A stretch of DNA of 64,000 nt from Bacillus sp. PAMC26568 (lineage in GTDB: Bacteria > Bacillota > Bacilli > Bacillales > Bacillaceae): contig NZ_CP060137.1 in assembly GCF_014235785.1 (NCBI RefSeq), forward strand, positions 3,348,001 to 3,412,000. The letters run 5' to 3'. Position 1 is the stretch's first letter. Every line of letters starts with the position of its first letter. The position numbers and the translations under genes are program-made. This document shows positions 43,684 to 51,994 of this stretch, one piece after another. Below the pieces are notes generated by a model that was given only the letters and a program-made list of their open reading frames with translations, ran no database searches and was not told the DNA's origin.

Positions 43684-43956
43684 ATGAGTAAGGTATATTT
43701 TGATGATGGGCAATCCCAGCCTATCCAAGAAAAACTGGCTCGTCTGACAAAGGAAACGGAAGTGAATGTTCATGTTGGTGAAAAGATTTATTATGAAGCA
43801 TCTTTTAAAAAAGCAGATTTCGAAAAAGGAACAGCCGACTTCATCATTGATCGGTTTTACAATCATGGCGGAAAAAAAATTACCTTATCATTCGATGAAA
43901 TAACAGATCTTGATCTGCCGGTTACTGAAAAAAACATTGAAGGAGAAGAGGAATAA
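43684..43956 (+). CDS. Acidic small protein of unknown function
   Basis: 90 aa, acidic C-terminus (VTEKNIEGEEE), mixed alpha/beta prediction. AAGGAGG lies five bases before ATG at 43684. No family recognised. It is followed 47 bases later by the HipA-like kinase gene in the same direction and may be cotranscribed with it. Confidence 0.7.
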   Translation: MSKVYFDDGQSQPIQEKLARLTKETEVNVHVGEKIYYEASFKKADFEKGTADFIIDRFYNHGGKKITLSFDEITDLDLPVTEKNIEGEEE

Positions 43957-44003
43957 AGAGCGGATTCAGCAAGCTTTTTGCGCATGACAGGGGGAATCGA
44001 TGG

Positions 44004-44795
44004 TTGTTAAAAAAAGAGATAAAACCCATTCAATACTTAAAAACACTAGAAGGAAATTATGCTCATCTGTATTTATTCAATGATGGAAAAGAATATGTAG
44101 TAAAGTTTCAGCGTGTCCGAAAATACCGTAAGCGCGAGGTTGTAAACGAATGGCTTGCAGGCAATCTTGCCCGGCTGCTTGAACTGCCTGCGTTGACCAC
44201 GAATATTGTCTATATGCCAGATGTTTCCCTCGCGGATATACCCGTCTATCGCAATTCTTCTTATAAATCCGGGAAACATCTTGCCATACCTTTTCTTCCA
44301 CATGTGAAATCCTATTTGGAGCTTCATGAACCTTTAGAAAAAAGCAGTCTGATCAATCATGAACAATTGGCAGGTATGCTTTTGTTCGATCAATGGATTA
44401 ATAATAATGACAGAAGCCGCACAAATATCCTATTTGAAGAGAAAGAAGACGGGAAGTATTATTTTTGGATGATTGATCACGGCAGATGCTTCCCAGGAAC
44501 CTACGAGTGGAACGCTGAAACTTTAGAACAGGAACCTGTTTACAGAGTCGACATGCCTGTCTATAAATGGGCATGTTCTCTCTTAGATGGTCCTGATCCT
44601 CTCTACACGTACTGTGAAAAAATCATGAATGTCAGTTCCGATCTGATTTGGTTACTCTTAAAGCAAATTCCTGAAGATTGGCAAGTTACACAAGCAGAGA
44701 AAGAAAAATTACTCGCATTTTTAAAAAGAGACCGATTGCATGAACTTCCTAAACTAGTGATCGATGCAAACAACCAGCACCTCAGCAGCTTTTGA
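44004..44795 (+). CDS. HipA-like protein kinase fold protein
   Basis: 263 aa. An ATP-binding start (YVVKFQRVRKYRKREVVNEW with the Lys in VVKFQ), a catalytic loop NNNDRSRTNILF near residue 132 and a metal-binding DHG in FWMIDHGRCFPG near 158. These are the HipA/PI3-4-kinase-like motifs; it is shorter than classical HipA and has no HipB antitoxin beside it. TTG at 44004 is placed by GGGGGA; the nearby ATG opens only a short alternative frame. In a spore-gene block it may phosphorylate coat proteins or sugars, as CotH-type kinases do; this is inference. Confidence 0.75.
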   Translation: MLKKEIKPIQYLKTLEGNYAHLYLFNDGKEYVVKFQRVRKYRKREVVNEWLAGNLARLLELPALTTNIVYMPDVSLADIPVYRNSSYKSGKHLAIPFLPHVKSYLELHEPLEKSSLINHEQLAGMLLFDQWINNNDRSRTNILFEEKEDGKYYFWMIDHGRCFPGTYEWNAETLEQEPVYRVDMPVYKWACSLLDGPDPLYTYCEKIMNVSSDLIWLLLKQIPEDWQVTQAEKEKLLAFLKRDRLHELPKLVIDANNQHLSSF

Positions 44796-44805
44796 GGTGC
44801 TTTTT
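44776..44805 (+). terminator. Terminator overlapping the end of the HipA-like gene
   Basis: GCACCTCA / TGAGGTGC hairpin followed by TTTTTG; the left arm lies within the last codons. Confidence 0.85.
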
Positions 44806-45055
44806 GAATTGCTGGTTTTCGGATTGTTGAGTCGTTGATTAGGGCGCGTTGTGATTTGAAGCGGGGATAGAAGCTCTAAAATGGTCAACCGTGATAACTA
44901 AGTAGGCATAAACAGGTGCGAATAGGAAAGGAAATAGAAGATCGCACATAAAATTGGATGATTGCGCAGAACAGTACTGAGCGAACACAAATTTAGAGGA
45001 AAGCATATCTGACACCAAATCAGAGGAAAAAACACATTGCTAAATCGAACAAATA

Positions 45056-45452
45056 TAGAATAGAGTGTTCTTTTGCTAGAAAAAGAGGTATTTGTGGTTG
45101 GAAAAAGGGAATGCAGCGCTGAAAACGTAAAAACCTGACAATAATTGTCTGAACGGTCAGAAACGGGGCTTGAGGGGTCAAACCAATGAATTCCTGCTAT
45201 CACAGTGAAATGAGGAGTGCTATATTGCTAGAAAACGAGGTATTTGTGGTTGGAAGATTGTCTACATTACTGAATAATGTATGAAAATCTGACAGTAATT
45301 GTCTGACCGGTCACAAATGTAGTTGTGCGGTCAGTAACACGAATGAACGGTCATAAATTGGGGCCAAGCGGTCAGAAACGGGGCCTGAGCGGTCAAACCA
45401 ATGAATCAAGTCTATCACCATCAAAGAAAGAGTAATCTTTTGAAAAAGAGGT
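45056..45452. repeat. Composite TGACCG-word repeat, inverted relative to the 28 kb locus
   Basis: Two units of the 28 kb element occur in reverse orientation. CGGTCA words are at 45154, 45308, 45328, 45348, 45369 and 45390 (steps 20, 20, 21, 21 in the second cluster), and a degenerate GGGTCA is at 45175. Conserved inter-cluster stretches recur: GGTATTTGTGGTTGGAAGA, CTGACARTAATTGTCTGA and AACCAATGAAT. It occupies the gap between the HipA-like kinase and the GT4 gene. 44806-45055 shows only a weaker, possibly decayed ~20 bp periodicity of GCG-containing words. Confidence 0.88.
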
Positions 45453-45509
45453 AAATAAACCGAAGTTTCGCTTCCATGAACCGGAAAAAAACAGCTACAA
45501 AACCTAAGA

Positions 45510-45533
45510 AAACGCAGGCTCCGCTCTGCGTTT
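45510..45533 (-). terminator. Terminator of the first GT4 gene
   Basis: AAACGCAG / CTGCGTTTT hairpin at the stop codon. Confidence 0.75.
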
Positions 45534-46633
45534 TATTCCGATTGCCCTATTTTCAGCTGATTTTTTACAAACCTGTCATACAGCTCATGCTGCTTTCTCA
45601 GCTGCTTTTCCAGATCAAATTTGTCTTCAATTACATATCTTGCAGCTTGTGAGAACTCACTCCATGCTTCTGGAGAACGAAGAAAGGATTCTATGCCGTC
45701 TTCCAGCTGCTGAATATTTCCTTCTTCAATTAAATACCCTGTGCGTAAATGGGTAATCAGCTCTGGGATGCCCGCATGTCTGGTTGAGATGACAGGAAGC
45801 CCGATTGCCATCGCTTCTTTCAATGCATTTGGGATTCCTTCTACATCTCCATTTTGCGCTGTTTCGCTCGGCAAACAAAAGAGATGTGCTTTTTTCAGTT
45901 CTTCTGCAATGTCAAACAAGCTCATCTTCCCTAATAAAAAAACAGAATGCGTGAGTTCCAGCTCATCAATTAATCTTTGGAGATTGATCCTCTCTTTCCC
46001 GCCTCCAATGATTTTCAGCATAATTCCAGGATGCTTTTTTTGTACGGATTTAAAAGCATGAATCAGTGTTTCGTGTCCTTTTTTCTGAACGAGTCTGCCG
46101 ACTGATATGATGACACACTCTCCATTTTGCGGTGCTTGCCGCTCTTGAAAAGGGAAAACGTTTAAGTCAATTCCTCCATGCAGGACGCTGATCTTTTCTT
46201 TAGGTACTCCCAGTTTTAACAGTTCGCTCCCTAAAAAGTGACAAACTGGAACAAAGAGGCTTTCATGATTCACAATAGACCGATAACGGGAAAAATTCTT
46301 ATTATACAGGATTTCACTTTGAGCGGATCCATCTGAACCTCGAATGCTCACAATAAAGGGAATTTTATGCTGCATAGCAATTGGAAAGATATCAATCGCA
46401 TGCTTTCCGTGATGTGCATGGATTGCTGCGACATTTTGCTCTTTAAAAAAGGCATCCAGGTCTGTAATTTCGTTCATATTATAAAACGATTCAAAAGGAA
46501 AATCAGTATCTGATTTTTTTTGAAATGGACCAATGACAATTGTACGATAAAGGCCTTGATAAATCATTTGATTATAAATAAACCGCTGATTTACTTTTAC
46601 ATCTTCCATTAAATAATGTGCGATTGTTTCCAC
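45533..46633 (-). CDS. GT4-family glycosyltransferase
   Basis: 366 aa, GT-B fold. The C-terminal nucleotide-sugar domain shows VGRLVQKKGHETLIHAF near 178 and the E-x7-E motif in GIPNALKEAMAIGLPVISTR near 270. Transfers an activated sugar to an unknown acceptor. GTG start 12 bases after GAGGAG. Divergent from the ugd operon; probably contributes to spore-surface polysaccharide, by neighbourhood. Confidence 0.9.
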   Translation of the reverse strand: METIAHYLMEDVKVNQRFIYNQMIYQGLYRTIVIGPFQKKSDTDFPFESFYNMNEITDLDAFFKEQNVAAIHAHHGKHAIDIFPIAMQHKIPFIVSIRGSDGSAQSEILYNKNFSRYRSIVNHESLFVPVCHFLGSELLKLGVPKEKISVLHGGIDLNVFPFQERQAPQNGECVIISVGRLVQKKGHETLIHAFKSVQKKHPGIMLKIIGGGKERINLQRLIDELELTHSVFLLGKMSLFDIAEELKKAHLFCLPSETAQNGDVEGIPNALKEAMAIGLPVISTRHAGIPELITHLRTGYLIEEGNIQQLEDGIESFLRSPEAWSEFSQAARYVIEDKFDLEKQLRKQHELYDRFVKNQLKIGQSE

Positions 46634-46844
46634 TGAGAAGATTCACTCCTCTATATAAAATATGGTTCCAAAAACCCATCTGATATCAGTTCATTTTCTC
46701 TGCACTAGCCTATTCATCATATGTAATAAAAGCATTTTGTCCATGAAAAATGTTCTTTTTCCCAGTTTTTCTTCAAAAGCTGTAACCTTTCAGACTTGTT
46801 TCATAATAGGCTATGGGAGATGGTGTTAGAAAGGGGTTTCCACT

Positions 46845-48131
46845 ATGAATGTTTGCGTGATTGGCGCTGGCTATGTTGGTTTAACAACTGCAGCATTCCT
46901 CTCAGAAATCGGTCATCACGTTACATGCATCGATCAGGACACAAAAAAAATTGAATCGCTGCAGAACGGCTTTATTCCTATCTTCGAACCTGACTTGGAA
47001 GATTGTATTACTAAAAATAAAAGCAGGCTCCGCTTTACAAACGATCTTTCTTCAGGCTTAAATACAGCAGAAATCATTATTTTGGCAGTAGGCACGCCTT
47101 CCTTGCCAGATGGAAGCTCGAACTTGAGCTATCTTAATAAAGCGGTATCAGATGTAATGGATTTGCTTACATCGTATAAAATCATTGTGGTCAAAAGTAC
47201 CGTTCCACCAGGTACAAATGGCGCTATCCTGGCATCGCTGAAGGAAAAGGGTTATCCGCCTGCTTTATTTGATCTCGTTTCAAATCCGGAATTTTTACGG
47301 GAGGGATCAGCCCTTTATGATATGAAGCACCCTGATCGCATCGTGTATGGTCTAGAAAATGAAAATAAAGCATTGCTTATTAAACTGAATGAATTATACA
47401 GAGGTATTGAAGCTCCTGTTATCGTGACAAATTATGCAGGTGCAGAGCTGATTAAATACGCTTCAAATGCTTTTTTAGCAGCTAAAATCAGCTTTATTAA
47501 TGAAATGGCACGTATCTGTGAGTTTTTCGATGCGGATATTACTCATGTTGCAAAGGGAATCGGAACAGATTCGCGAATTGGGAAGGCATTTTTGCAGGCT
47601 GGGCTTGGATACGGAGGATCATGTTTTCCGAAAGACTTAAAATCACTAAGTTTTTCAGCCAAAGAAAAAGGATTGAAGCCTCACTTATTAGATGCTGTGC
47701 AATCTGTCAACACCTCACAAATCGACATCTATTTTGAAAAAATTAAAACGCTATTTCCTAATCTATCATCTATGAAAATTGCAGTGCTTGGCATTGCATT
47801 TAAACCTAATACAGACGATATCCGTGAATCTCCTGCAGTTGCTTTAATTAAGAAACTTAATGATTTCGGATGTTCGATGCGTGCTTTTGATCCAAAAGCA
47901 TTTTTACCAGCTGAGCTGGAAATGATCGAACAGTCTGAAAATCCTTATGATGCATTGACTGAAGCAGATATAACAATCATTACAACAGATTGGAAAGAAA
48001 TGATTGACCTGGACTGGAGTCAGGTGCACCGGCTCATGAGAGGGCGCACTGTGATTGACGCAAGAAATTGCCTTGATCAAAACAAAATTAGAACCGCAGG
48101 TTTGGATTACATTGGGGTTGGACGACTATGA
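46845..48131 (+). CDS. UDP-glucose 6-dehydrogenase
   Basis: Oxidises UDP-glucose to UDP-glucuronate with NAD. 428 aa. N-terminal Rossmann motif GAGYVGLTTAAFL, the substrate-binding SNPEFLREGSA, the catalytic Cys in GLGYGGSCFPKD near residue 260 and the C-terminal AFKPNTDDIRESP are all present. Similar to TuaD/Ugd. First gene of a three-gene operon with 4-base ATGA overlaps, making a precursor for the next enzyme. Confidence 0.95.
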   Translation: MNVCVIGAGYVGLTTAAFLSEIGHHVTCIDQDTKKIESLQNGFIPIFEPDLEDCITKNKSRLRFTNDLSSGLNTAEIIILAVGTPSLPDGSSNLSYLNKAVSDVMDLLTSYKIIVVKSTVPPGTNGAILASLKEKGYPPALFDLVSNPEFLREGSALYDMKHPDRIVYGLENENKALLIKLNELYRGIEAPVIVTNYAGAELIKYASNAFLAAKISFINEMARICEFFDADITHVAKGIGTDSRIGKAFLQAGLGYGGSCFPKDLKSLSFSAKEKGLKPHLLDAVQSVNTSQIDIYFEKIKTLFPNLSSMKIAVLGIAFKPNTDDIRESPAVALIKKLNDFGCSMRAFDPKAFLPAELEMIEQSENPYDALTEADITIITTDWKEMIDLDWSQVHRLMRGRTVIDARNCLDQNKIRTAGLDYIGVGRL

Positions 48132-49084
48132 GGATTATTGTAACAGGATGTGCTGGTTTTATTGGCTCTCATTTGTGTGAAAAATTATTGCAGCAGGAGG
48201 AAAACGAAATCATCGGCGTCGATTGTTTTATCGGGCCAACTTCTCCTTTATTAAAAAGGCAAAACCTGAAAAAATTGCTTCAGCATCCCCGCTTTCAGCT
48301 GCTGCAGGAAAGTTTAATGAATATGGACTGTGAAAAGCTTTTGCAAAAGGCAGATGTCGTATACCACCTCGCAGGCATACCCGGCGTCAGAGCAAGCTGG
48401 GGAAAGGATTTTCTCCCATATACAGAGAATAATATTCTTGCAACACAGCGTCTGCTGGAAGCAGCCAAATCTGCCAAATTAACAAAATTTATTTACGCTT
48501 CAACTTCTTCAATTTATGGGTATAAACACGGAATGGTCTCAGAAGGTGCTATGCCTGAACCCCTTTCGCCTTATGGGGTTACAAAGCTTGCAGGGGAGCA
48601 TTTATGCGCTGTTTATCATAAAAATTTTGATGTCCCTGTCACAATTTTGCGCTATTTTACAGTGTATGGTCCAAGACAAAGGCCAGATATGGCTTTTCAC
48701 CGTTTTATTAAACAAATTCTTCTTGATCAGCCGCTTACTTTGTTTGGAGATGGCACTCAATCCCGTGACTTTACGTATATAGACGATTGTGTGAAGGGAA
48801 CGGCATCTGTTATTCATGCAAAAAATACGGCAGGGAAAGTATTCAATATTGGCGGAAAAGAAAGAGCAGCCATCAATGAGATTATTAGAAAACTTGAACA
48901 GCTTACAGGCAAGAAAGCCGTAATTCACTACTTGGATGCAGCGACTGGCGAACCGAAGCATACACATGCTGATATTTCGCTTGCACAGGAACTGTTAGGC
49001 TATTCACCAGACATCTCCCTTGACGATGGACTGAAAAAAGAGATTGAATATATGAAGGTCATTCTAAAAGGAGAATCAATATGA
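48128..49084 (+). CDS. NAD-dependent epimerase/dehydratase, probable nucleotide-sugar epimerase
   Basis: 318 aa extended SDR. GCAGFIGSHLCEKL (NAD binding), YASTSSIYG and the catalytic YGVTK near residue 144, plus RPDMAFHRFI and DGTQSRDFTYIDD. Following Ugd it most likely epimerises or decarboxylates UDP-glucuronate (4-epimerase-like); exact product undecided. Starts within the ugd stop codon (ATGA). Confidence 0.9.
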   Translation: MRIIVTGCAGFIGSHLCEKLLQQEENEIIGVDCFIGPTSPLLKRQNLKKLLQHPRFQLLQESLMNMDCEKLLQKADVVYHLAGIPGVRASWGKDFLPYTENNILATQRLLEAAKSAKLTKFIYASTSSIYGYKHGMVSEGAMPEPLSPYGVTKLAGEHLCAVYHKNFDVPVTILRYFTVYGPRQRPDMAFHRFIKQILLDQPLTLFGDGTQSRDFTYIDDCVKGTASVIHAKNTAGKVFNIGGKERAAINEIIRKLEQLTGKKAVIHYLDAATGEPKHTHADISLAQELLGYSPDISLDDGLKKEIEYMKVILKGESI

Positions 49085-50211
49085 ATCTCGCTTTTATCTG
49101 CACCGAAAAATTGCCGGCGCCTGCTGTAAAAGGCGGAGCCATTCAGCTTATGCTTGATGGAATCTCTCCTTACTTCAGCCGGAATCATCATGTAACCGTC
49201 TATTCGATTACCGATCCCATTCTGCCAGAGAGAAACATAGAAAATGGAATTACCTACATCCGCTTTCCGAGAATTGGATTTTCAGAGAACGTCGCTATGG
49301 ATATAAAGGAAAAATCTTTCACTCACATCCATATTTTCAATCGTCCAAATGAAGTATGCAGATACAAACAAGCTGCACCTGAAAGCAAAATTATTTTAAG
49401 TCTTCACAATGATATGTTTACAACGAGAAAGCTGAGCCGCGATGAAGCTTGTGAAATCATTAATTGCTGCGATAGCATCACAACAGTAAGTGAATACATT
49501 AAACGCACCGTTACCATACGATATCCTCAAGCTGAAGCAAAAACCCACGTCTTATACTCTGGGGTAGACTTCACTAAATTTCACCCAATCTGGTCACCAA
49601 AGGGACAGGAAATAAGAGCTCAGTGGAAAGAAAAGTACGGATTGAAGCATAATAAAGTCATTCTTTTTATTGGCAGGTTAAGCAAAACAAAAGGCCCTGA
49701 CCTGCTGATAAAAGCCATGCACGATATCATCAAACACGAACCAAATGCCACTTTGGTTATCGTTGGGGGAAAATGGTTCAGTGAAGACGGTTTGAATGAT
49801 TATGTCAGACACCTGTACGATACAGCAGAGCCCCTTAAAAACAGAGTCATATTCACAAAATATATCCCTGCACCTGAAATTCCAAAAATCCTGCTGATGG
49901 GGGACCTTCTCGTTTGCAGTTCACAATGGCATGAGCCGCTCGCCCGAATTCATTACGAAGCCATGGCAGCAGGTTTGCCCATCCTTACCACCGATCGAGG
50001 AGGAAACGCTGAAGTCATTTTTAATGACCTAAATGGCTATGTCATAAAAGAATATGATCAGAGAGACGTGTTCATTGCCTACATTATCCGTCTTCTGCAA
50101 GATGAGAGCCTTGCTGCAAAGCTGGGAAGACAAGGAAGAAGATATGCAGAAAAAAACTTTTCATTCTTGAATACTGCTAAGACACTTGAACACATCCATT
50201 TAAACTCTTGA
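49081..50211 (+). CDS. CotSA-like GT4 glycosyltransferase, copy A
   Basis: 376 aa. The N-terminus (AFICTEKLPAPAVKGGAIQL) is characteristic of the spore-coat CotSA group. Later features are FIGRLSKTKGPDLLIKAMHD and QWHEPLARIHYEAMAAGLP (E-x7-E). It shares its start with the epimerase stop codon (ATGA). A clear paralogue is encoded at 51995-53128. CotSA is a known coat protein in B. subtilis; the acceptor is unknown. Confidence 0.88.
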   Translation: MNLAFICTEKLPAPAVKGGAIQLMLDGISPYFSRNHHVTVYSITDPILPERNIENGITYIRFPRIGFSENVAMDIKEKSFTHIHIFNRPNEVCRYKQAAPESKIILSLHNDMFTTRKLSRDEACEIINCCDSITTVSEYIKRTVTIRYPQAEAKTHVLYSGVDFTKFHPIWSPKGQEIRAQWKEKYGLKHNKVILFIGRLSKTKGPDLLIKAMHDIIKHEPNATLVIVGGKWFSEDGLNDYVRHLYDTAEPLKNRVIFTKYIPAPEIPKILLMGDLLVCSSQWHEPLARIHYEAMAAGLPILTTDRGGNAEVIFNDLNGYVIKEYDQRDVFIAYIIRLLQDESLAAKLGRQGRRYAEKNFSFLNTAKTLEHIHLNS

Positions 50212-50250
50212 AAAGACCGGCTGGCTGATGCATAACGCCGGACTTTTCAA
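50208..50250 (+). terminator. Terminator of the ugd operon
   Basis: TTGAAAAGACCGGC pairs with GCCGGACTTTTCAA across the operon end. Confidence 0.75.
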
Positions 50251-50299
50251 TGATTTCGAATACATTGGTCACTCTCACTCGGGATACAGACATCGAAAA

Positions 50300-50324
50300 A
50301 ACCACAGCCGCAATAGCTGTGGTC
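50300..50324 (-). terminator. Terminator of the cotSA-cotS-like operon
   Basis: ACCACAGC / GCTGTGGT hairpin followed by TTTTTC on the minus strand. Confidence 0.85.
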
Positions 50325-50344
50325 TCCGAAAATAGTATGATTAG

Positions 50345-50863
50345 CTAGTAAAAAATAACCCGGTTTGAGCGTTTTGAAGAATACGTTTCCGATTTCCTCT
50401 TTCTTCCCCCTATAAAAATATCTGTTTCATGTATATCAGCATCGCTATCAAGAAAATGATCCATCGATTTATCATAATTATCTTCAAAATGATCATCCTG
50501 GACAGCTTCTATTGGAGCAGGCTCAAGTTCAGCCCTCATAATTGGAGCGGCTTCTAAAAGAGGTTTCTTTTCTTCTGCAACAGGTTTCTTTTCTTCTGCA
50601 GCAATTTCCCTTTTAACAACATTCTTTACAGATTGATTCATTTCCAAATGACGGCGGTTTTTTACAGGCAATTCAATCAGCGTAACGTTTTCAAGCTGTG
50701 GTTCAGGATGCTTTATTTTGTATGATGACAGGAAAGCTTCAGGATCCTCAAGCATTGCCGTATATTCTGCAGAGCTCCACCCCATTGGTCCAGGGGGAGA
50801 AAAAGAATAATTTGTTAACTTTACAATAGGAATCTCATTAAATTCTTTTTTTGATTCACTCAT
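50345..50863 (-). CDS. Putative spore coat protein, last gene of the CotS-like operon
   Basis: 172 aa, low complexity in the middle (AEEKKPVAEEKKPLLEA, a short tandem repeat) and a basic Ser/Arg C-terminus (RKRKSETYSSKRSNRV). No membrane helix. AAGGGAGGGAG precedes ATG. Position after cotSA-like and cotS-like genes suggests a counterpart of B. subtilis YtxO, but sequence similarity cannot be confirmed here. Confidence 0.65.
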   Translation of the reverse strand: MSESKKEFNEIPIVKLTNYSFSPPGPMGWSSAEYTAMLEDPEAFLSSYKIKHPEPQLENVTLIELPVKNRRHLEMNQSVKNVVKREIAAEEKKPVAEEKKPLLEAAPIMRAELEPAPIEAVQDDHFEDNYDKSMDHFLDSDADIHETDIFIGGRKRKSETYSSKRSNRVIFY

Positions 50864-50878
50864 CTTGTACTCCCTCCC

Positions 50879-51979
50879 TTATCCTTTTATTTTAGAATAA
50901 AACTCTTCAAAATCAGTTAAAAATTTCTGCTTCGATTGTTCTACCTCAATAATGTTTTGTAATGCCCAAATGTATTTTTCATCTGACCATGAGACTTTTT
51001 GGCCCAGAAAGTATTTATGGACGATCGAACAAAATAGATGAGGAAACTTCAAATCTGTCCATAAAACTCGGTATTGATCTTTTGTAAGAGGATTCGTTTT
51101 GTCATAAGTCTTTAAAAGTTCGATGACAAGATCATTATCCCAGACTGACATTTTTTTCATCACTTTATTTAAAATAACCCTCAAATCCCTGGAAGGCAGA
51201 TCGGATGTAATGGAATGCAGCTCTTTCATAGCAAGCCCATCTTCAGTCTCAATAAAACGTGCCAGTGTAAAGTCCTGCTGACAAAACATTCTGGAGTCCA
51301 GGCATTGAAGTGTCCAATTCTCATAATGCCCTTCATCTAATTCTGCCAAAGCTTGCTTTCCGCGGAGAATCATTTCATCAATCGAATCAATGACCATTTT
51401 TGCAAATTGGTCCTTCATCCAGGTTGGTTCAATATCGGGATCAATAACAGCTGGAGCTGGCAGGTTATTTTCTTTATCCGATTTCAAAGCAAGCATTTTA
51501 TTTCCTTCAAGCTCCTGCAGTTTCCAGCGGAATAATTTATGCCATTTGCCAAGACGGCTTCTTTTTTTGCTCATTTCGTCAGGCATATACCCAGCTGAGA
51601 GCTGATGAAATTTACCAATGTACTCCATAATCTGCAGCAGCTGCTTTTTATTATAGTAGAGAACTTCTTTTCCCTCTTGGAGATCATACAAGACATAGGC
51701 TGAGTGATCAGCTCCCACACAAATTGCACCTGATTTTGTGCGATGAATGTCTGCAATTGGCAGGCCGTTTACCTGCAAATGCTCATGTCCTTCTGCAATC
51801 AGCAGCATTCTCGAAGGCTTCATAACCACTCTTTTTAAAATTTTTACGCCTTGATCCGTTTCTACACGCCAAGTCGTTCTTCCGCTTTTATTTGTTAAAA
51901 GGGTTATTGACTGCACATCAAATGGGTACAAGCTTAAAATATTCATCTGAAGTTCATGCTGTCTTAGTTCTGTTTCCAA
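50879..51979 (-). CDS. CotS-like spore coat kinase-fold protein, catalytic motifs degenerate
   Basis: 366 aa, CotS/CotI family with the aminoglycoside phosphotransferase fold (SGRTTWRVETDQGVKILKR at the start). Where active members read HQDYGAGN this has CQQDFTLAR, losing the His and the Asn, and the metal-binding D of the next motif is absent (LHSITSDLP). Probably a pseudokinase. TTG start after GAGGGTG. Middle gene of a three-gene operon, 15 bases after the GT gene. Confidence 0.82.
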   Translation of the reverse strand: METELRQHELQMNILSLYPFDVQSITLLTNKSGRTTWRVETDQGVKILKRVVMKPSRMLLIAEGHEHLQVNGLPIADIHRTKSGAICVGADHSAYVLYDLQEGKEVLYYNKKQLLQIMEYIGKFHQLSAGYMPDEMSKKRSRLGKWHKLFRWKLQELEGNKMLALKSDKENNLPAPAVIDPDIEPTWMKDQFAKMVIDSIDEMILRGKQALAELDEGHYENWTLQCLDSRMFCQQDFTLARFIETEDGLAMKELHSITSDLPSRDLRVILNKVMKKMSVWDNDLVIELLKTYDKTNPLTKDQYRVLWTDLKFPHLFCSIVHKYFLGQKVSWSDEKYIWALQNIIEVEQSKQKFLTDFEEFYSKIKG

Positions 51980-51994
51980 AATGCTTCACCCTCT

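Noticed and set aside
44004..44795. HipAB toxin-antitoxin system
   Set aside because: No helix-turn-helix antitoxin gene lies before or after it, and the protein is much shorter than classical HipA.
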